DNA from: CAWULT01 sp963923455
GTDB lineage: Bacteria > Acidobacteriota > Vicinamibacteria > Vicinamibacterales > UBA2999
Reading direction: 5' to 3'
NCBI GenBank assembly: GCA_963923455.1
Contig: CAWULT010000048.1
Span: 1 to 31,683, forward strand
DNA: 31,683 bases
Shown: piece after piece, positions 16,308 through 24,288 of the stretch
Layout of the letters: each line of letters opens with the position of its first letter
Numbering within the stretch: the first letter of the stretch is position 1
Position numbers and translations under genes: made by a program
The notes under the pieces: model-generated
The model's database searches: none
What the model was told of the DNA's origin: nothing
The model's input: the letters and a program-made list of their open reading frames with translations, nothing else

Positions 16308-17315
16308 TCACTGCACGGGCAGGCCGACCAGGCGGGCGGGTGTCTCCTTGAACATCCGGTTCAGGTCCCGCTCACTGAAGCCGGCGGCGCGCAGCGCCTT
16401 GATCGCCATCGCCAGGGCGTCGGGATGGTTGGGAGTGCCAACCAGCCCGCTGTCGCTGCCGACGAAGACGTGCTCCGTGCCCAGGGCCCTGATCACCTCG
16501 ATCGCGCGCGTCTTGGCCGCGCCGTCCCGGCTGAGAGCGCCCGCGGTGATCTCGATGGCGCCTCCGAGCGTGACCGCCTCCTGCATCTGCGCCAGGGTGA
16601 GCTCCGTGAACTGGGGGCCGAGCAGCGGGTGCGTCACGATGATCCGGGTGATGCCGCGCTTCTTGGCCTCGGCCATGATCGCCAGCGCCTCCCAGGGCTC
16701 CACGTGACCCGTTGCCAGCGTCAGATTGCGCTCCTTGATCAGGTCGAGGACCTCGAACACCTCGGGAATCAGCTTTCCGTTGCGCGAGACGATCGCCTGG
16801 GCCCGCGTCTCCTTGTTGTAGGTGACCTCGTGCTCGGAGTCGTGGGTCGGCATCCAGACGATCCGTCCCCAGGTGCCCTCCACGTCGGCCATGTAGCGGA
16901 CGGCCATCGGGTTCACGCCGCCGACGGGTGTGTCCAGCGTCACGCTGCCGAAGACCTCGATACCCTGCGTGCCGTACTTACGAATCAGCTGGGCCAAGCC
17001 GGCCGTCTCCGTCCAGTGGTTCTTGAGGACGACGCCGCGCATGCCGCGCTCCTTCGCGAGCTTCACCACCTCGAAGGCGTCCCACTGCCGGTCGTACGCG
17101 TCCGGCCCGTGGTGCGCATGCAGGTCGATGGCTCCGGTCAGCACGGGATCCGTCAGCTTCTGGTCGACCGAAGGCTTTGGCGTGCGGGCCTTGTAGGGTT
17201 CCCAGTGCGCCTTGGGCGAGGCCTGCGCCAGCAGGGCGCCCCAGGCGCCGTGGATGCCCGCCGCCACGGCCACGAGGGCCGCACACGACACCACGATGAT
17301 CACTCGTTTGGTCAT
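16308..17315 (-). CDS. Exported DUF6282-type metal-dependent hydrolase-like protein
   Basis: 335 residues from ATG 17315, with GGACGGGA upstream; the extra 31 codons of open frame before it lack initiation signals. The N-terminus is a hydrophobic export signal (VIIVVSCAALVAVAAGIHGAWG). The body resembles a small amidohydrolase/PHP-like TIM barrel: an IDLHAHHGPD motif (His66, His68), VLKNHW (Lys98), ATGHVEP (His204), IVTHPLLG (His229) and VGSDSG (Asp288). These would bind one or two metal ions. The overall match is to the DUF6282 family, whose substrate is unknown. It is the first gene of the minus-strand series, with an extended -10 candidate about 95 bp upstream. Confidence 0.76.
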   Translation of the reverse strand: MTKRVIIVVSCAALVAVAAGIHGAWGALLAQASPKAHWEPYKARTPKPSVDQKLTDPVLTGAIDLHAHHGPDAYDRQWDAFEVVKLAKERGMRGVVLKNHWTETAGLAQLIRKYGTQGIEVFGSVTLDTPVGGVNPMAVRYMADVEGTWGRIVWMPTHDSEHEVTYNKETRAQAIVSRNGKLIPEVFEVLDLIKERNLTLATGHVEPWEALAIMAEAKKRGITRIIVTHPLLGPQFTELTLAQMQEAVTLGGAIEITAGALSRDGAAKTRAIEVIRALGTEHVFVGSDSGLVGTPNHPDALAMAIKALRAAGFSERDLNRMFKETPARLVGLPVQ

Positions 17316-17642
17316 TCGTCCCGTCCAGCTGGCCGGCCCGTTCGCCAGCCGAGCGCATCTTCTTCCATTCCGCCCCCGGTCCTCCCAGCGATGCGGATGC
17401 GGCGGCACTCTATATCAAAGCCCTCCGCCAGGGGCGCGCATACCTCGACTTAGGCATATGCGCCTCCGCCGCGATGGTCCACCCGGCGAGGAGGATCGGC
17501 GTATGATGCGGGCTCGTCGCGGACGGTCGTGCCGCGGGTGCACCCTTCCCGCAAGTCATGGAGTGGCGAAAATGAGACGTGCGTGGAGAAGTCGTCGCGC
17601 GCCCGTGGTGCGTCCGGCCCACACTGCCTGACACGAGGAGCC
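17316..17642. promoter_or_regulatory. Divergent intergenic region upstream of DUF6282-type and cupin genes
   Basis: On the minus strand TGATATAGA (complement of 17409-17417) is an extended -10 candidate for the DUF6282-type gene. On the plus strand TATGAT (17502-17507) matches a -10 at five of six positions for the cupin gene, but no good -35 is seen. A near-palindrome, AGGCATATGCGCCT (17452-17465), lies between them and could be an operator. No small gene was recognised here. Confidence 0.35.
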
Positions 17643-18266
17643 ATGAGCACACTGACTTCACTCACGTCGCGCGGTTCGCGCCTGCTCCGCGGCGCCCGCG
17701 CCACGGGCCTGATGGTGGCCGTCGCGGCGCTGGGCGCCCAGCGCCCGGCCGACGCGCAGGGCGGCAGGCCGCCGCAGCTGGCGACCGACATCACGGCCGC
17801 CGAGATCCGGACCGTGCTGGATTCGCCGTCGGACATCGCGGACCGGCTGGTGACGGCCGTCGACATGGGCACCTACAACGTGGGCGTCGGCGCGTTGCGT
17901 CGAGGCCCCACCAAGCCGGGTGCGCCGGTGAGCGCGATCAACCACGCCAACATCACCGAGGTCTACTACATCGTGTCGGGCAGCGGCACGCTGCTGACGG
18001 GCGGTGAGGTGGTCGATGCCAAGCCCACACCGGCCGACAACCCGATCGTCCACACGATCGTGGGGCCCAGCATGCAGGGCACCTTCAGGAAGGCGGCGCA
18101 GCGGCGCCGCGTCGGGCCCGGCGACATCGTGATCATTCCGCCCGGCGTGTACCACGGTTTCGACGAGGTCACGACCGGCATCGACTACATCGCGGTGCGG
18201 CCCGATCCCTCCAAGGTGCTCCCGGCTGGGTACGTCCATCCGTCCATCAGGGCGAATCGGAAGTGA
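17643..18266 (+). CDS. Exported cupin-domain protein
   Basis: 207 residues from ATG 17643, with GAGGAG just upstream. The N-terminus carries a signal-like segment (LLRGARATGLMVAVAALGAQRPADAQ). The cupin barrel has motif 1 as INHANITEVYYIVSGSGTLLTGG (His101, Glu106) and motif 2 as PGDIVIIPPGVYHGFDEV (His171), so three metal ligands are recognisable. The family includes dioxygenases, isomerases and binding proteins; nothing points to one reaction. It is the first gene of a plus-strand series that also holds a second cupin and an exported protein. A damaged copy of its middle part survives at 27870-27980. Confidence 0.84.
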   Translation: MSTLTSLTSRGSRLLRGARATGLMVAVAALGAQRPADAQGGRPPQLATDITAAEIRTVLDSPSDIADRLVTAVDMGTYNVGVGALRRGPTKPGAPVSAINHANITEVYYIVSGSGTLLTGGEVVDAKPTPADNPIVHTIVGPSMQGTFRKAAQRRRVGPGDIVIIPPGVYHGFDEVTTGIDYIAVRPDPSKVLPAGYVHPSIRANRK

Positions 18267-18327
18267 GCGGGATGACGAGGGCGGCCAGGGCGCGCCGCGT
18301 GGCGCCGGCTCGAGTGAGGAGGCGGAG

Positions 18328-18783
18328 ATGAGCGTGCGTGCGCCGGCGGCGGCGCGTGGACCGGCGCTGCCGGCAGGGAGCCAGCAGGCCCTGCCGTACA
18401 GCTACGGCGGCAGCGGCGAGCTGTACTTCTCGAAGGAACAGCTCGACCAGATCATGGCCGGCATGCGCCTGAAGAAGTCGGGCAACACGCGCCTGATCGA
18501 GGGCGGACGGTACCACGTGAATCTGCGGTGGAACGGGACGCCGTCGGTCGAACTCCACGGGCAGACCATCGACACCTGGGTGGTGCTGGCGGGTGGGGCG
18601 ACGGTCAACACCGGGTACCAGGTGAAGGACGGCGAGCGCGTGCCGAACACCGGCGTCTCGGTCGCGACCAAGCCGGGCGACGTGTTCTTTCACCCGTCGG
18701 CCTTCTATCACGGCTTCAGCGAGGTGTCGCCCGACATCTTCTGGCTGAACATCCGGTGGGACGACAACTACGCAGCCAAGTGA
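18328..18783 (+). CDS. Second cupin-like protein, without evident signal peptide
   Basis: 151 residues from ATG 18328, with GAGGAGG upstream. The C-terminal half resembles the preceding cupin: PGDVFFHPSAFYHGFSEV aligns with the second motif of its neighbour (His128). Motif 1 is altered to VELHGQTIDTWVVLAGGATVNTG (His77, Asp82 in place of Glu). The N-terminus (SVRAPAAARGPALPAGSQQ) lacks a hydrophobic core, so it is predicted to be cytoplasmic or exported by an unrecognised route. The tandem arrangement suggests old duplication and division of roles. It overlaps the next gene by four bases. Confidence 0.72.
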   Translation: MSVRAPAAARGPALPAGSQQALPYSYGGSGELYFSKEQLDQIMAGMRLKKSGNTRLIEGGRYHVNLRWNGTPSVELHGQTIDTWVVLAGGATVNTGYQVKDGERVPNTGVSVATKPGDVFFHPSAFYHGFSEVSPDIFWLNIRWDDNYAAK

Positions 18784-19736
18784 GCGCCCGGCCGGCCATG
18801 TTCGTGCTGGCCGCCGTGATCGGCGCCGGCCTGGTCACCGGTGCACAGCGGAACGTACCGCAGGCCCCGTGGCAGGCGCCGCGCCTGCCGTGGGGTGATC
18901 CCGACCTCGAAGGCGTCTGGACGAGCGACAACAACTTCTCGATTCCGCTCGAGCGGCCGGCAGAAGTGTCGGGCAAGGAGTTTCTCGACGGGCGCGACCT
19001 CGAGGAGGCGCTCGCGCGCCGCGCCCGGACGATCGCGGCCGTGCGCGACGGGGGGGAAGTGGGGGCAGGGCCCCCGCACTGGTACGAGAACCTCACGGCG
19101 CGCTCGCGGCGCAGTTCGCTGGTGATCGACCCGCCCGACGGCCGGCTGCCTGCCCTGACGGCGGAGGCACGCGCCCGCGCGCGAGCCGAGAGCGCCGCCC
19201 GCGGCGGCCGTGGACCCTCCGATTCGTGGGAAGACCGCAGCCTCTGGGACCGCTGCATCACCGTCGGCCTGCCCGCGGTGATGTTCCCGACCGGCTACAA
19301 CAACAACGTCGCCATCCTCCAGGGGCCCGGCTACGTGACCGTCACGCACGAGATGATGCACGACACGCGCGTCATCCCCCTCGATGGCCGGCCGCACGTG
19401 CCGCCGGCGATCCGCGGCTACATGGGCGACTCGCGCGGGCGGTGGGAGGGGACGACGCTGGTGATCGACGTCACGAACTTCCACCCCGCCACGAACTATC
19501 GCGGCTCGCGCGAGACGCTGCACATCGTCGAGCGATACACACGGACCGGATCCGACGCGATGCGGTACACGGTGACGATCGACGATCCCCACACGTACGA
19601 GCGGCCGTGGACGGCGGTGCTCGATCTGGCACCCCAGCAGCCGATCTACGAGTACGCGTGTCACGAGGGCAATCGCGGCCTGGAGAACATCCTCCGTTCG
19701 GCGCGACTCGACGAGCGCGCGCCCGGGGCCCGTTGA
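18780..19736 (+). CDS. Conserved exported protein of unknown function
   Basis: 318 residues from GTG 18780, which overlaps the cupin stop codon as GTGA and suggests translational coupling; ATG 18798, six codons later, is the alternative. A short signal (MFVLAAVIGAGLVTG) precedes AQ. The mature part follows a conserved pattern common in Acidobacteriota exported proteins: WGDPDLEGVWTSDN, SSLVIDPPDGRLPAL, DRSLWDRCITVGLPAVMFP, YNNNVAILQGPGYVTV, MMHDTRVIPLDGRPHVP, GDSRGRWEGTTLVIDVTNF and IYEYACHEGN. No catalytic role is established for this family. The family usually sits near genes for exported catabolic enzymes. Codons around 19050-19070 include a run of seven G. Confidence 0.75.
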   Translation: MSARPAMFVLAAVIGAGLVTGAQRNVPQAPWQAPRLPWGDPDLEGVWTSDNNFSIPLERPAEVSGKEFLDGRDLEEALARRARTIAAVRDGGEVGAGPPHWYENLTARSRRSSLVIDPPDGRLPALTAEARARARAESAARGGRGPSDSWEDRSLWDRCITVGLPAVMFPTGYNNNVAILQGPGYVTVTHEMMHDTRVIPLDGRPHVPPAIRGYMGDSRGRWEGTTLVIDVTNFHPATNYRGSRETLHIVERYTRTGSDAMRYTVTIDDPHTYERPWTAVLDLAPQQPIYEYACHEGNRGLENILRSARLDERAPGAR

Positions 19737-19784
19737 GACCGCTCGCCCGCAGCCGGTTCGCCGCCCATAACTCCTGTTGGGTAG

Positions 19785-19813
19785 TGTCAGCATCGCGCAC
19801 GCCTCGCTAGACT
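19785..19813 (+). promoter_or_regulatory. Candidate promoter of the TonB-dependent receptor gene
   Basis: TGTCAG (19785-19790; with a preceding G, GTGTCA) and TAGACT (19808-19813) are separated by 17 bp, about 60 bp before the receptor start. Both boxes are imperfect, so this is a weak suggestion only. Confidence 0.3.
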
Positions 19814-19870
19814 CTGCCCGCCAGATCGCAGCCTCGAACCGGGCCCGCCTGCTGGCAGGAGATGGTGCAG

Positions 19871-22800
19871 ATGAAGAGTGCAGTCAAACGCGTCCTTGCG
19901 TGCGCGCTGGCCACGGCGTGGCTTCCGGCGCTGGCGGCGGCGCAGGGCCTCGGCGCGGCGAGCATCGTCGGTGTCGTCAAGGACTCCTCTGGTGCGGTGC
20001 TGCCCGGGGTCACGGTCGAAGCCTCGAGCCCGGTGCTCATCGAGAAGGTCCGCTCGACGGTCACCGACTCGGAGGGCCGCTATCAGGTCGTCGAACTCCG
20101 GCCCGGGCCCTACGCGGTGTCGTTCTCACTGCCTGGGTTCAGCACCTACAAGCGCGACGGCCTGACGCTGACGGCCAACTTCGTCGCGACGGTCAACGCG
20201 GACCTGCGGGTGGGCGGGCTCGAGGAGACGATCACGGTCACCGGTGAGTCGCCGCTCGTCGACACGCGCAGCGTCTCCAAGGCACAGGTCATCAGCCAGG
20301 ATCAGCTGGCCGCGCTGCCGACGGCCAAGAGCGTCGGCTCGATGCTGGCGTTCGTGCCCGGCGCCGTGTCTCCCGCCAACGGCGTGGACAGCGGCGGGAC
20401 GAAGGGAGAGCAGTCGGTCCGCATCTCGGTGTTCGGCGCCAGGCCCAACGACATGCGCCAGATGACGAACGGCCTGCAGTACACGAACCTGAACGGCGAC
20501 GGCGGCGGCCGCCTGTACTTCGTCAACCCGATCACCATCCAGGAAAACGTGATCGACCTCGGCGCGGCCGGGTCGGCCCTGTACCAGACGAGCGGTGCGG
20601 TGGTGAACACGATTCCGCGCGAGGGCGGCAACCGCCTGTCGGGGTCGGGCTTCGGCGCCTACACCGATCACAACTTCCAGTCGAACAACCTGAGCCAGAG
20701 CCTGAAGAACCAGGGCCTGACGGCCGTCAACGGCATCCGGAACATCTTCGACGCCAGCGGGCTCGTCGGCGGACCGCTCGTCCGCGACAAGTGGTGGTTC
20801 GTCGTGTCAGGCCGCCGCAGCGGCAACACGCTGCGGGCGGCCAACCTGTTCCACGACTCGAACCTCAACGACTGGATCTACACGCCCGATACCAGCCGCC
20901 CCGTCGATCCGGTCGAGTACAACCGCAACGTGCAGTTCCGCACCACGTTCCAGCCGAGCACGAAGGACAAGGTCAGCGCGGCCACCGACATCCAGCGCCA
21001 CTACCGCGATCAGGCGTTCGGCCAACTCGACCAGGGCATCGCGCGCATCGAGGCCAACGCCGCGATGTGTCACAACACGTCGCTGACCCAGTTCACGTGG
21101 AGCCGGCCGCAGTCCAACAGTCTGCTCTTCGAGGGCGGCGCGGGCGTGAGCCTCAACACCTACGGCACGGGCAGCTTCGGCACCGAACTCGACGGCTCGG
21201 ACTACGAGGAGTGCGGTCAGGCCCAGATGTTCCGCGTCAACATCGCCGATGCGGCGCGCGGCGCCAACTACCACGGCGCGGGACAGATCACCATCGGCGT
21301 GTCGAACCTGTTCACCGGCCGCATGGCCACGTCGTACGTGACCGGCGCCCACAACGTCAAGGTCGGCATGAACCTCAACCGCGGCAACGTCACGTTCAAC
21401 GCCAACAACCGCGCCGACGACGTGAACGGCCTGCCCATCGCCTACACCTTCACGAACGGCGTGCCGACGCAGATGACGCTGTTTGCCTCGCGCCTCAGCG
21501 ACGCGCACATGGATCACGATCTGGCGTTCTACGCGCAGGACGCGTGGACGATGGGGCGGCTCACCCTCAACATGGGCCTGCGCTTCGACTGGATCGCCCA
21601 GTCGCTCGGCGAGGTCGTCCAGGCGCCGAACGCGCTGTTCGGCTCCTACACGTCGCCGGCCCTGGACCGCGTGATCAGCTGGAAGGACCTGAGCCCGCGC
21701 ATCGGCGCGGCCTACGACCTGTTCGGCAACGGCAAGACGGCCATCAAGGGCGGCATCAACCGGTACGTGGCGGGGGCGTCGACCAGTGCCGCGTCACTGT
21801 TCGGGCCGGCCGCCTCTGGCTCGACGACGCGCAACTGGACCGACGCCAACGGCAACTTCTTCCCGGACTGTGACCTGCGGAACCCGGCCAACCAGGACCT
21901 GCGCGGCAGCGGCGGCGACCTGTGCGGGCCCTACAACACGCCGAGCGTCGCCACCTACGTGCCCAGCACGGCCGTCATCGACGAGAACTTCACGCAGGGC
22001 TGGTTCAAGCGCGGCTACAACTGGCGCGCGACCGCGTCGATCGAGCAGCAACTGGCGCCCGGGCTGGCCGTGGCCGCCACCTACGCCCGCGCGATCTATG
22101 GCAACTTCCAGGTGACCGACAACCTGAACCTGACGCCGGCCGACTTCGACCCGTACTGCGTGACGTTGCCGGTGGACGCGCGCCTGCCGAAGAGCGGTCA
22201 GCAGGTGTGCGGCTTCTGGGATCAGCGCACGAACGTGCCCGTCAGCAACCTGTACGGCTTCGCCGACTCCTACGTGGGCAAGTACAACATCGGCAACCGG
22301 GCGCAGAGCCGTCAGACGGAGCATTTCAACGGGTTCGACCTGCAGCTGCAGGCGCGCTACAGGGGCGGCTCCATCGGCGGCGGCTGGAGCACCGGCAACA
22401 CGATCCAGAACACGGCCGTGTCGGCCAACGGCGGCCAGATCAACAACTCGTCGACCAACTGCTTCGTGGTGGACAACCCCGAGCAGCTGACGAGCGAGCT
22501 GTCGCCGTGCCAGGTCAACACGCCGTATCAGCACCGGTTCCGGTTCAACGGGTCGTACGAGCTGCCGTGGGGCGGCGTGCAACTGGCCGCGGTCTATCAG
22601 GACCTGCCCGGGCCGCTCATCGTCGCCAACCGCGTGTTCACGAGCGCGGAGATCAATGCGCAGGCAACCGGCGCCCTGGGGCGGCCGCTGCGCCTGGCCA
22701 ACCGGACGATCGACATGCTGGCGCCGTTCTCGCTGTTCGGCGATCGCATTCGGCAGCTGGACCTCCGGGTCAGCAAGCTGTTCCGTGTCGGCGCCCAGCG

Positions 22801-22966
22801 AATCCAGGCGAATCTGGACGTCTATAATCTGGCCAACGCCAGCACGGCGACATTCCTCCGGAACACCTATACTGCTCCCGGCGCGGTCACGGCGACGCCG
22901 TGGATGCAGCCGACGCAGGTGATGGACGGACGGTTCGTGAAGTTCAGCGCGCAGTACGACTTCTGA
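19871..22966 (+). CDS. TonB-dependent receptor with carboxypeptidase-regulatory-like N-terminus
   Basis: 1031 residues from ATG 19871. AGGAG at 19857-19861 is 9 nt from this ATG but touches the in-frame ATG at 19862, so the later start is preferred. After the signal peptide (VLACALATAWLPALAAA) comes a regulatory-like Ig domain (IVGVVKDSSGAVLPGVTVEASSP, DSEGRYQVVELRPGPYAVSF). A plug-like region follows (LEETITVTGESPLVDTRSV, AQVISQDQLAALPTAKSVGSMLAFVPGA). The remainder is a long barrel with many aromatic/glycine strands, ending FVKFSAQYDF as outer-membrane receptors do. It would import or bind a large or scarce ligand using TonB energy. Its place between the cupin group and the NHL/kinase/regulator genes suggests it is the uptake part of that unit. 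Confidence 0.9.
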   Translation: MKSAVKRVLACALATAWLPALAAAQGLGAASIVGVVKDSSGAVLPGVTVEASSPVLIEKVRSTVTDSEGRYQVVELRPGPYAVSFSLPGFSTYKRDGLTLTANFVATVNADLRVGGLEETITVTGESPLVDTRSVSKAQVISQDQLAALPTAKSVGSMLAFVPGAVSPANGVDSGGTKGEQSVRISVFGARPNDMRQMTNGLQYTNLNGDGGGRLYFVNPITIQENVIDLGAAGSALYQTSGAVVNTIPREGGNRLSGSGFGAYTDHNFQSNNLSQSLKNQGLTAVNGIRNIFDASGLVGGPLVRDKWWFVVSGRRSGNTLRAANLFHDSNLNDWIYTPDTSRPVDPVEYNRNVQFRTTFQPSTKDKVSAATDIQRHYRDQAFGQLDQGIARIEANAAMCHNTSLTQFTWSRPQSNSLLFEGGAGVSLNTYGTGSFGTELDGSDYEECGQAQMFRVNIADAARGANYHGAGQITIGVSNLFTGRMATSYVTGAHNVKVGMNLNRGNVTFNANNRADDVNGLPIAYTFTNGVPTQMTLFASRLSDAHMDHDLAFYAQDAWTMGRLTLNMGLRFDWIAQSLGEVVQAPNALFGSYTSPALDRVISWKDLSPRIGAAYDLFGNGKTAIKGGINRYVAGASTSAASLFGPAASGSTTRNWTDANGNFFPDCDLRNPANQDLRGSGGDLCGPYNTPSVATYVPSTAVIDENFTQGWFKRGYNWRATASIEQQLAPGLAVAATYARAIYGNFQVTDNLNLTPADFDPYCVTLPVDARLPKSGQQVCGFWDQRTNVPVSNLYGFADSYVGKYNIGNRAQSRQTEHFNGFDLQLQARYRGGSIGGGWSTGNTIQNTAVSANGGQINNSSTNCFVVDNPEQLTSELSPCQVNTPYQHRFRFNGSYELPWGGVQLAAVYQDLPGPLIVANRVFTSAEINAQATGALGRPLRLANRTIDMLAPFSLFGDRIRQLDLRVSKLFRVGAQRIQANLDVYNLANASTATFLRNTYTAPGAVTATPWMQPTQVMDGRFVKFSAQYDF

Positions 22967-23006
22967 CGAGGGCGCGCTCCTCGCGCGAGAGGGGCTCGGC
23001 CGTGAC

Positions 23007-23069
23007 GGGCACGGGCGCGAGCCCAGGCACCGGACGCACGTCGTCGGGTGTCCGGGGCCGTGCCCTTTT
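23007..23069 (+). terminator. Large hairpin plus T-run directly before the NHL gene
   Basis: GGGCACGG (23007-23014) pairs with CCGTGCCC (23058-23065), followed by TTTT (23066-23069). An inner stem, CCGGAC/GTCCGG, lies within. This has terminator form. The T-run ends one base before the GAGGAG Shine-Dalgarno (23071-23076) of the next gene, so it may also act as an attenuator. Confidence 0.5.
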
Positions 23070-23081
23070 CGAGGAGTGTGC

Positions 23082-24209
23082 ATGGGGACCTTCCGATTCT
23101 CGGCGGCCCTGGTCGTGTCAGGACTGGCCTTTGCCCTCGCGGTGCAGGCGGACCGCCGCGTGTCGGCGCAGGGCGCCACCGGCACGACGCCGAACTATCC
23201 GCCGCCCGGGCAGGCCCGCCTCGGATACCCGGGCTGGACGAGCACGATGGCCGCGCCGTACCGGGTGACGCCGAACTGGCCCCGCCTCGGCGACATCAAG
23301 CCCGGCGCGGCGATCGGCATCATCCCGGACGGCAAGGGCGGCACCTGGTTGCACCACCGCTCCGAGCCGCCCATCCTGCACATCACGGCGGCGGGCACGG
23401 TGGACCGCCGCTTCGGCGACGGGATGTTCGTGCAGGCGCACGGCTTCTGCCAGGACCGCGACGGCAACTTCTGGGCGGGCGACAGCGGGCCGTTCGCGGA
23501 CAGCCCGGCCACCAAGGGCCGCGGGTTCCAGTTGTTCAAGTTCAGCCCCGAGGGCAAGGTGCTGCTGACGCTCGGCAAGGCCGGCGTGTCGAAGGCGGGC
23601 ACCGACACGTTCATCGGCCCGACGGCCTGCGCCATCGCGCCGAACGGCGACATCATCGTCGCCGACGGGCACTGGCCGCGGCCGACCGACGCCCAGCAGG
23701 ACGGCGACCGGCTGGTGCGCCTCAAGACCGACGGGACGTTCGTCGCCGCCTACGGGAAGATGGGCACCGGCCCCGGCGAGTTCATGGGCCCGCACGCGCT
23801 GGCGTACGACTCGCAGGGCCGCCTCTTCGTGGCGGACCGGTCGAACAACCGCGTGCAGATCTTCGACCGCAACATGCAGTTCGTCGACGAGTGGCGGCAC
23901 TTCGGCCGCCCGAGCGGCATCGCCATCCTGAAGGACGACACGCTGATCGTCGCCGACTCGGAGTCGAGCCAGTTCATCGGCGGGCCGCCCGAGGCGCCGG
24001 AGGGTGGCGGCAACAAGATCCGCAACCCCGGGTGGGGCAACGGCTTCCGCGTCGGGAGCGCGAAGGACGGGTCGCTCCGGTCCTACGTGCAGGGCACGCG
24101 TCCCGAGGGGATGGGGGCGGACAACGACGGCAACGTGTTCGCCGGGCTGACTGGGAATTGCGATCAGAGCCCGTCGGGCGGCTGCCTGCAGAAATGGGTG
24201 AAACGCTAG
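23082..24209 (+). CDS. Exported NHL-repeat propeller protein (alpha-amidating-lyase-like)
   Basis: 375 residues from ATG 23082, 5 nt after GAGGAG; a GTG at 23076 overlaps the ribosome-binding site and is rejected. The signal peptide ends near residue 30 (RFSAALVVSGLAFALAVQADRRVSAQ). The body is an NHL-type propeller: HAHGFCQDRDGNFWAGDSGPFAD is an early blade, then GPTACAIAPNGDIIVADGHW, GPHALAYDSQGRLFVADRSNNRVQIFD and RPSGIAILKDDTLIVADSES. The layout resembles peptidyl-alpha-hydroxyglycine alpha-amidating lyases, in which such blades hold metal-binding His and Asp residues. The bacterial relatives have no proven activity. It follows the receptor gene closely and precedes the sensor kinase gene. 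Confidence 0.78.
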   Translation: MGTFRFSAALVVSGLAFALAVQADRRVSAQGATGTTPNYPPPGQARLGYPGWTSTMAAPYRVTPNWPRLGDIKPGAAIGIIPDGKGGTWLHHRSEPPILHITAAGTVDRRFGDGMFVQAHGFCQDRDGNFWAGDSGPFADSPATKGRGFQLFKFSPEGKVLLTLGKAGVSKAGTDTFIGPTACAIAPNGDIIVADGHWPRPTDAQQDGDRLVRLKTDGTFVAAYGKMGTGPGEFMGPHALAYDSQGRLFVADRSNNRVQIFDRNMQFVDEWRHFGRPSGIAILKDDTLIVADSESSQFIGGPPEAPEGGGNKIRNPGWGNGFRVGSAKDGSLRSYVQGTRPEGMGADNDGNVFAGLTGNCDQSPSGGCLQKWVKR

Positions 24210-24288
24210 GCGGGGACTCGCCGGGGCGCGCGCGCCGTGTTCCCTCCCTCGCGTTGACTCGCGTCGTCGAAGAAGCCAGGATGCCGGT

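Noticed and set aside
24254..24282. TTGACT as a -35 box for the sensor kinase gene
   Set aside because: The -10 position at 17 bp reads CAGGAT, a poor match that coincides with the ribosome-binding site.
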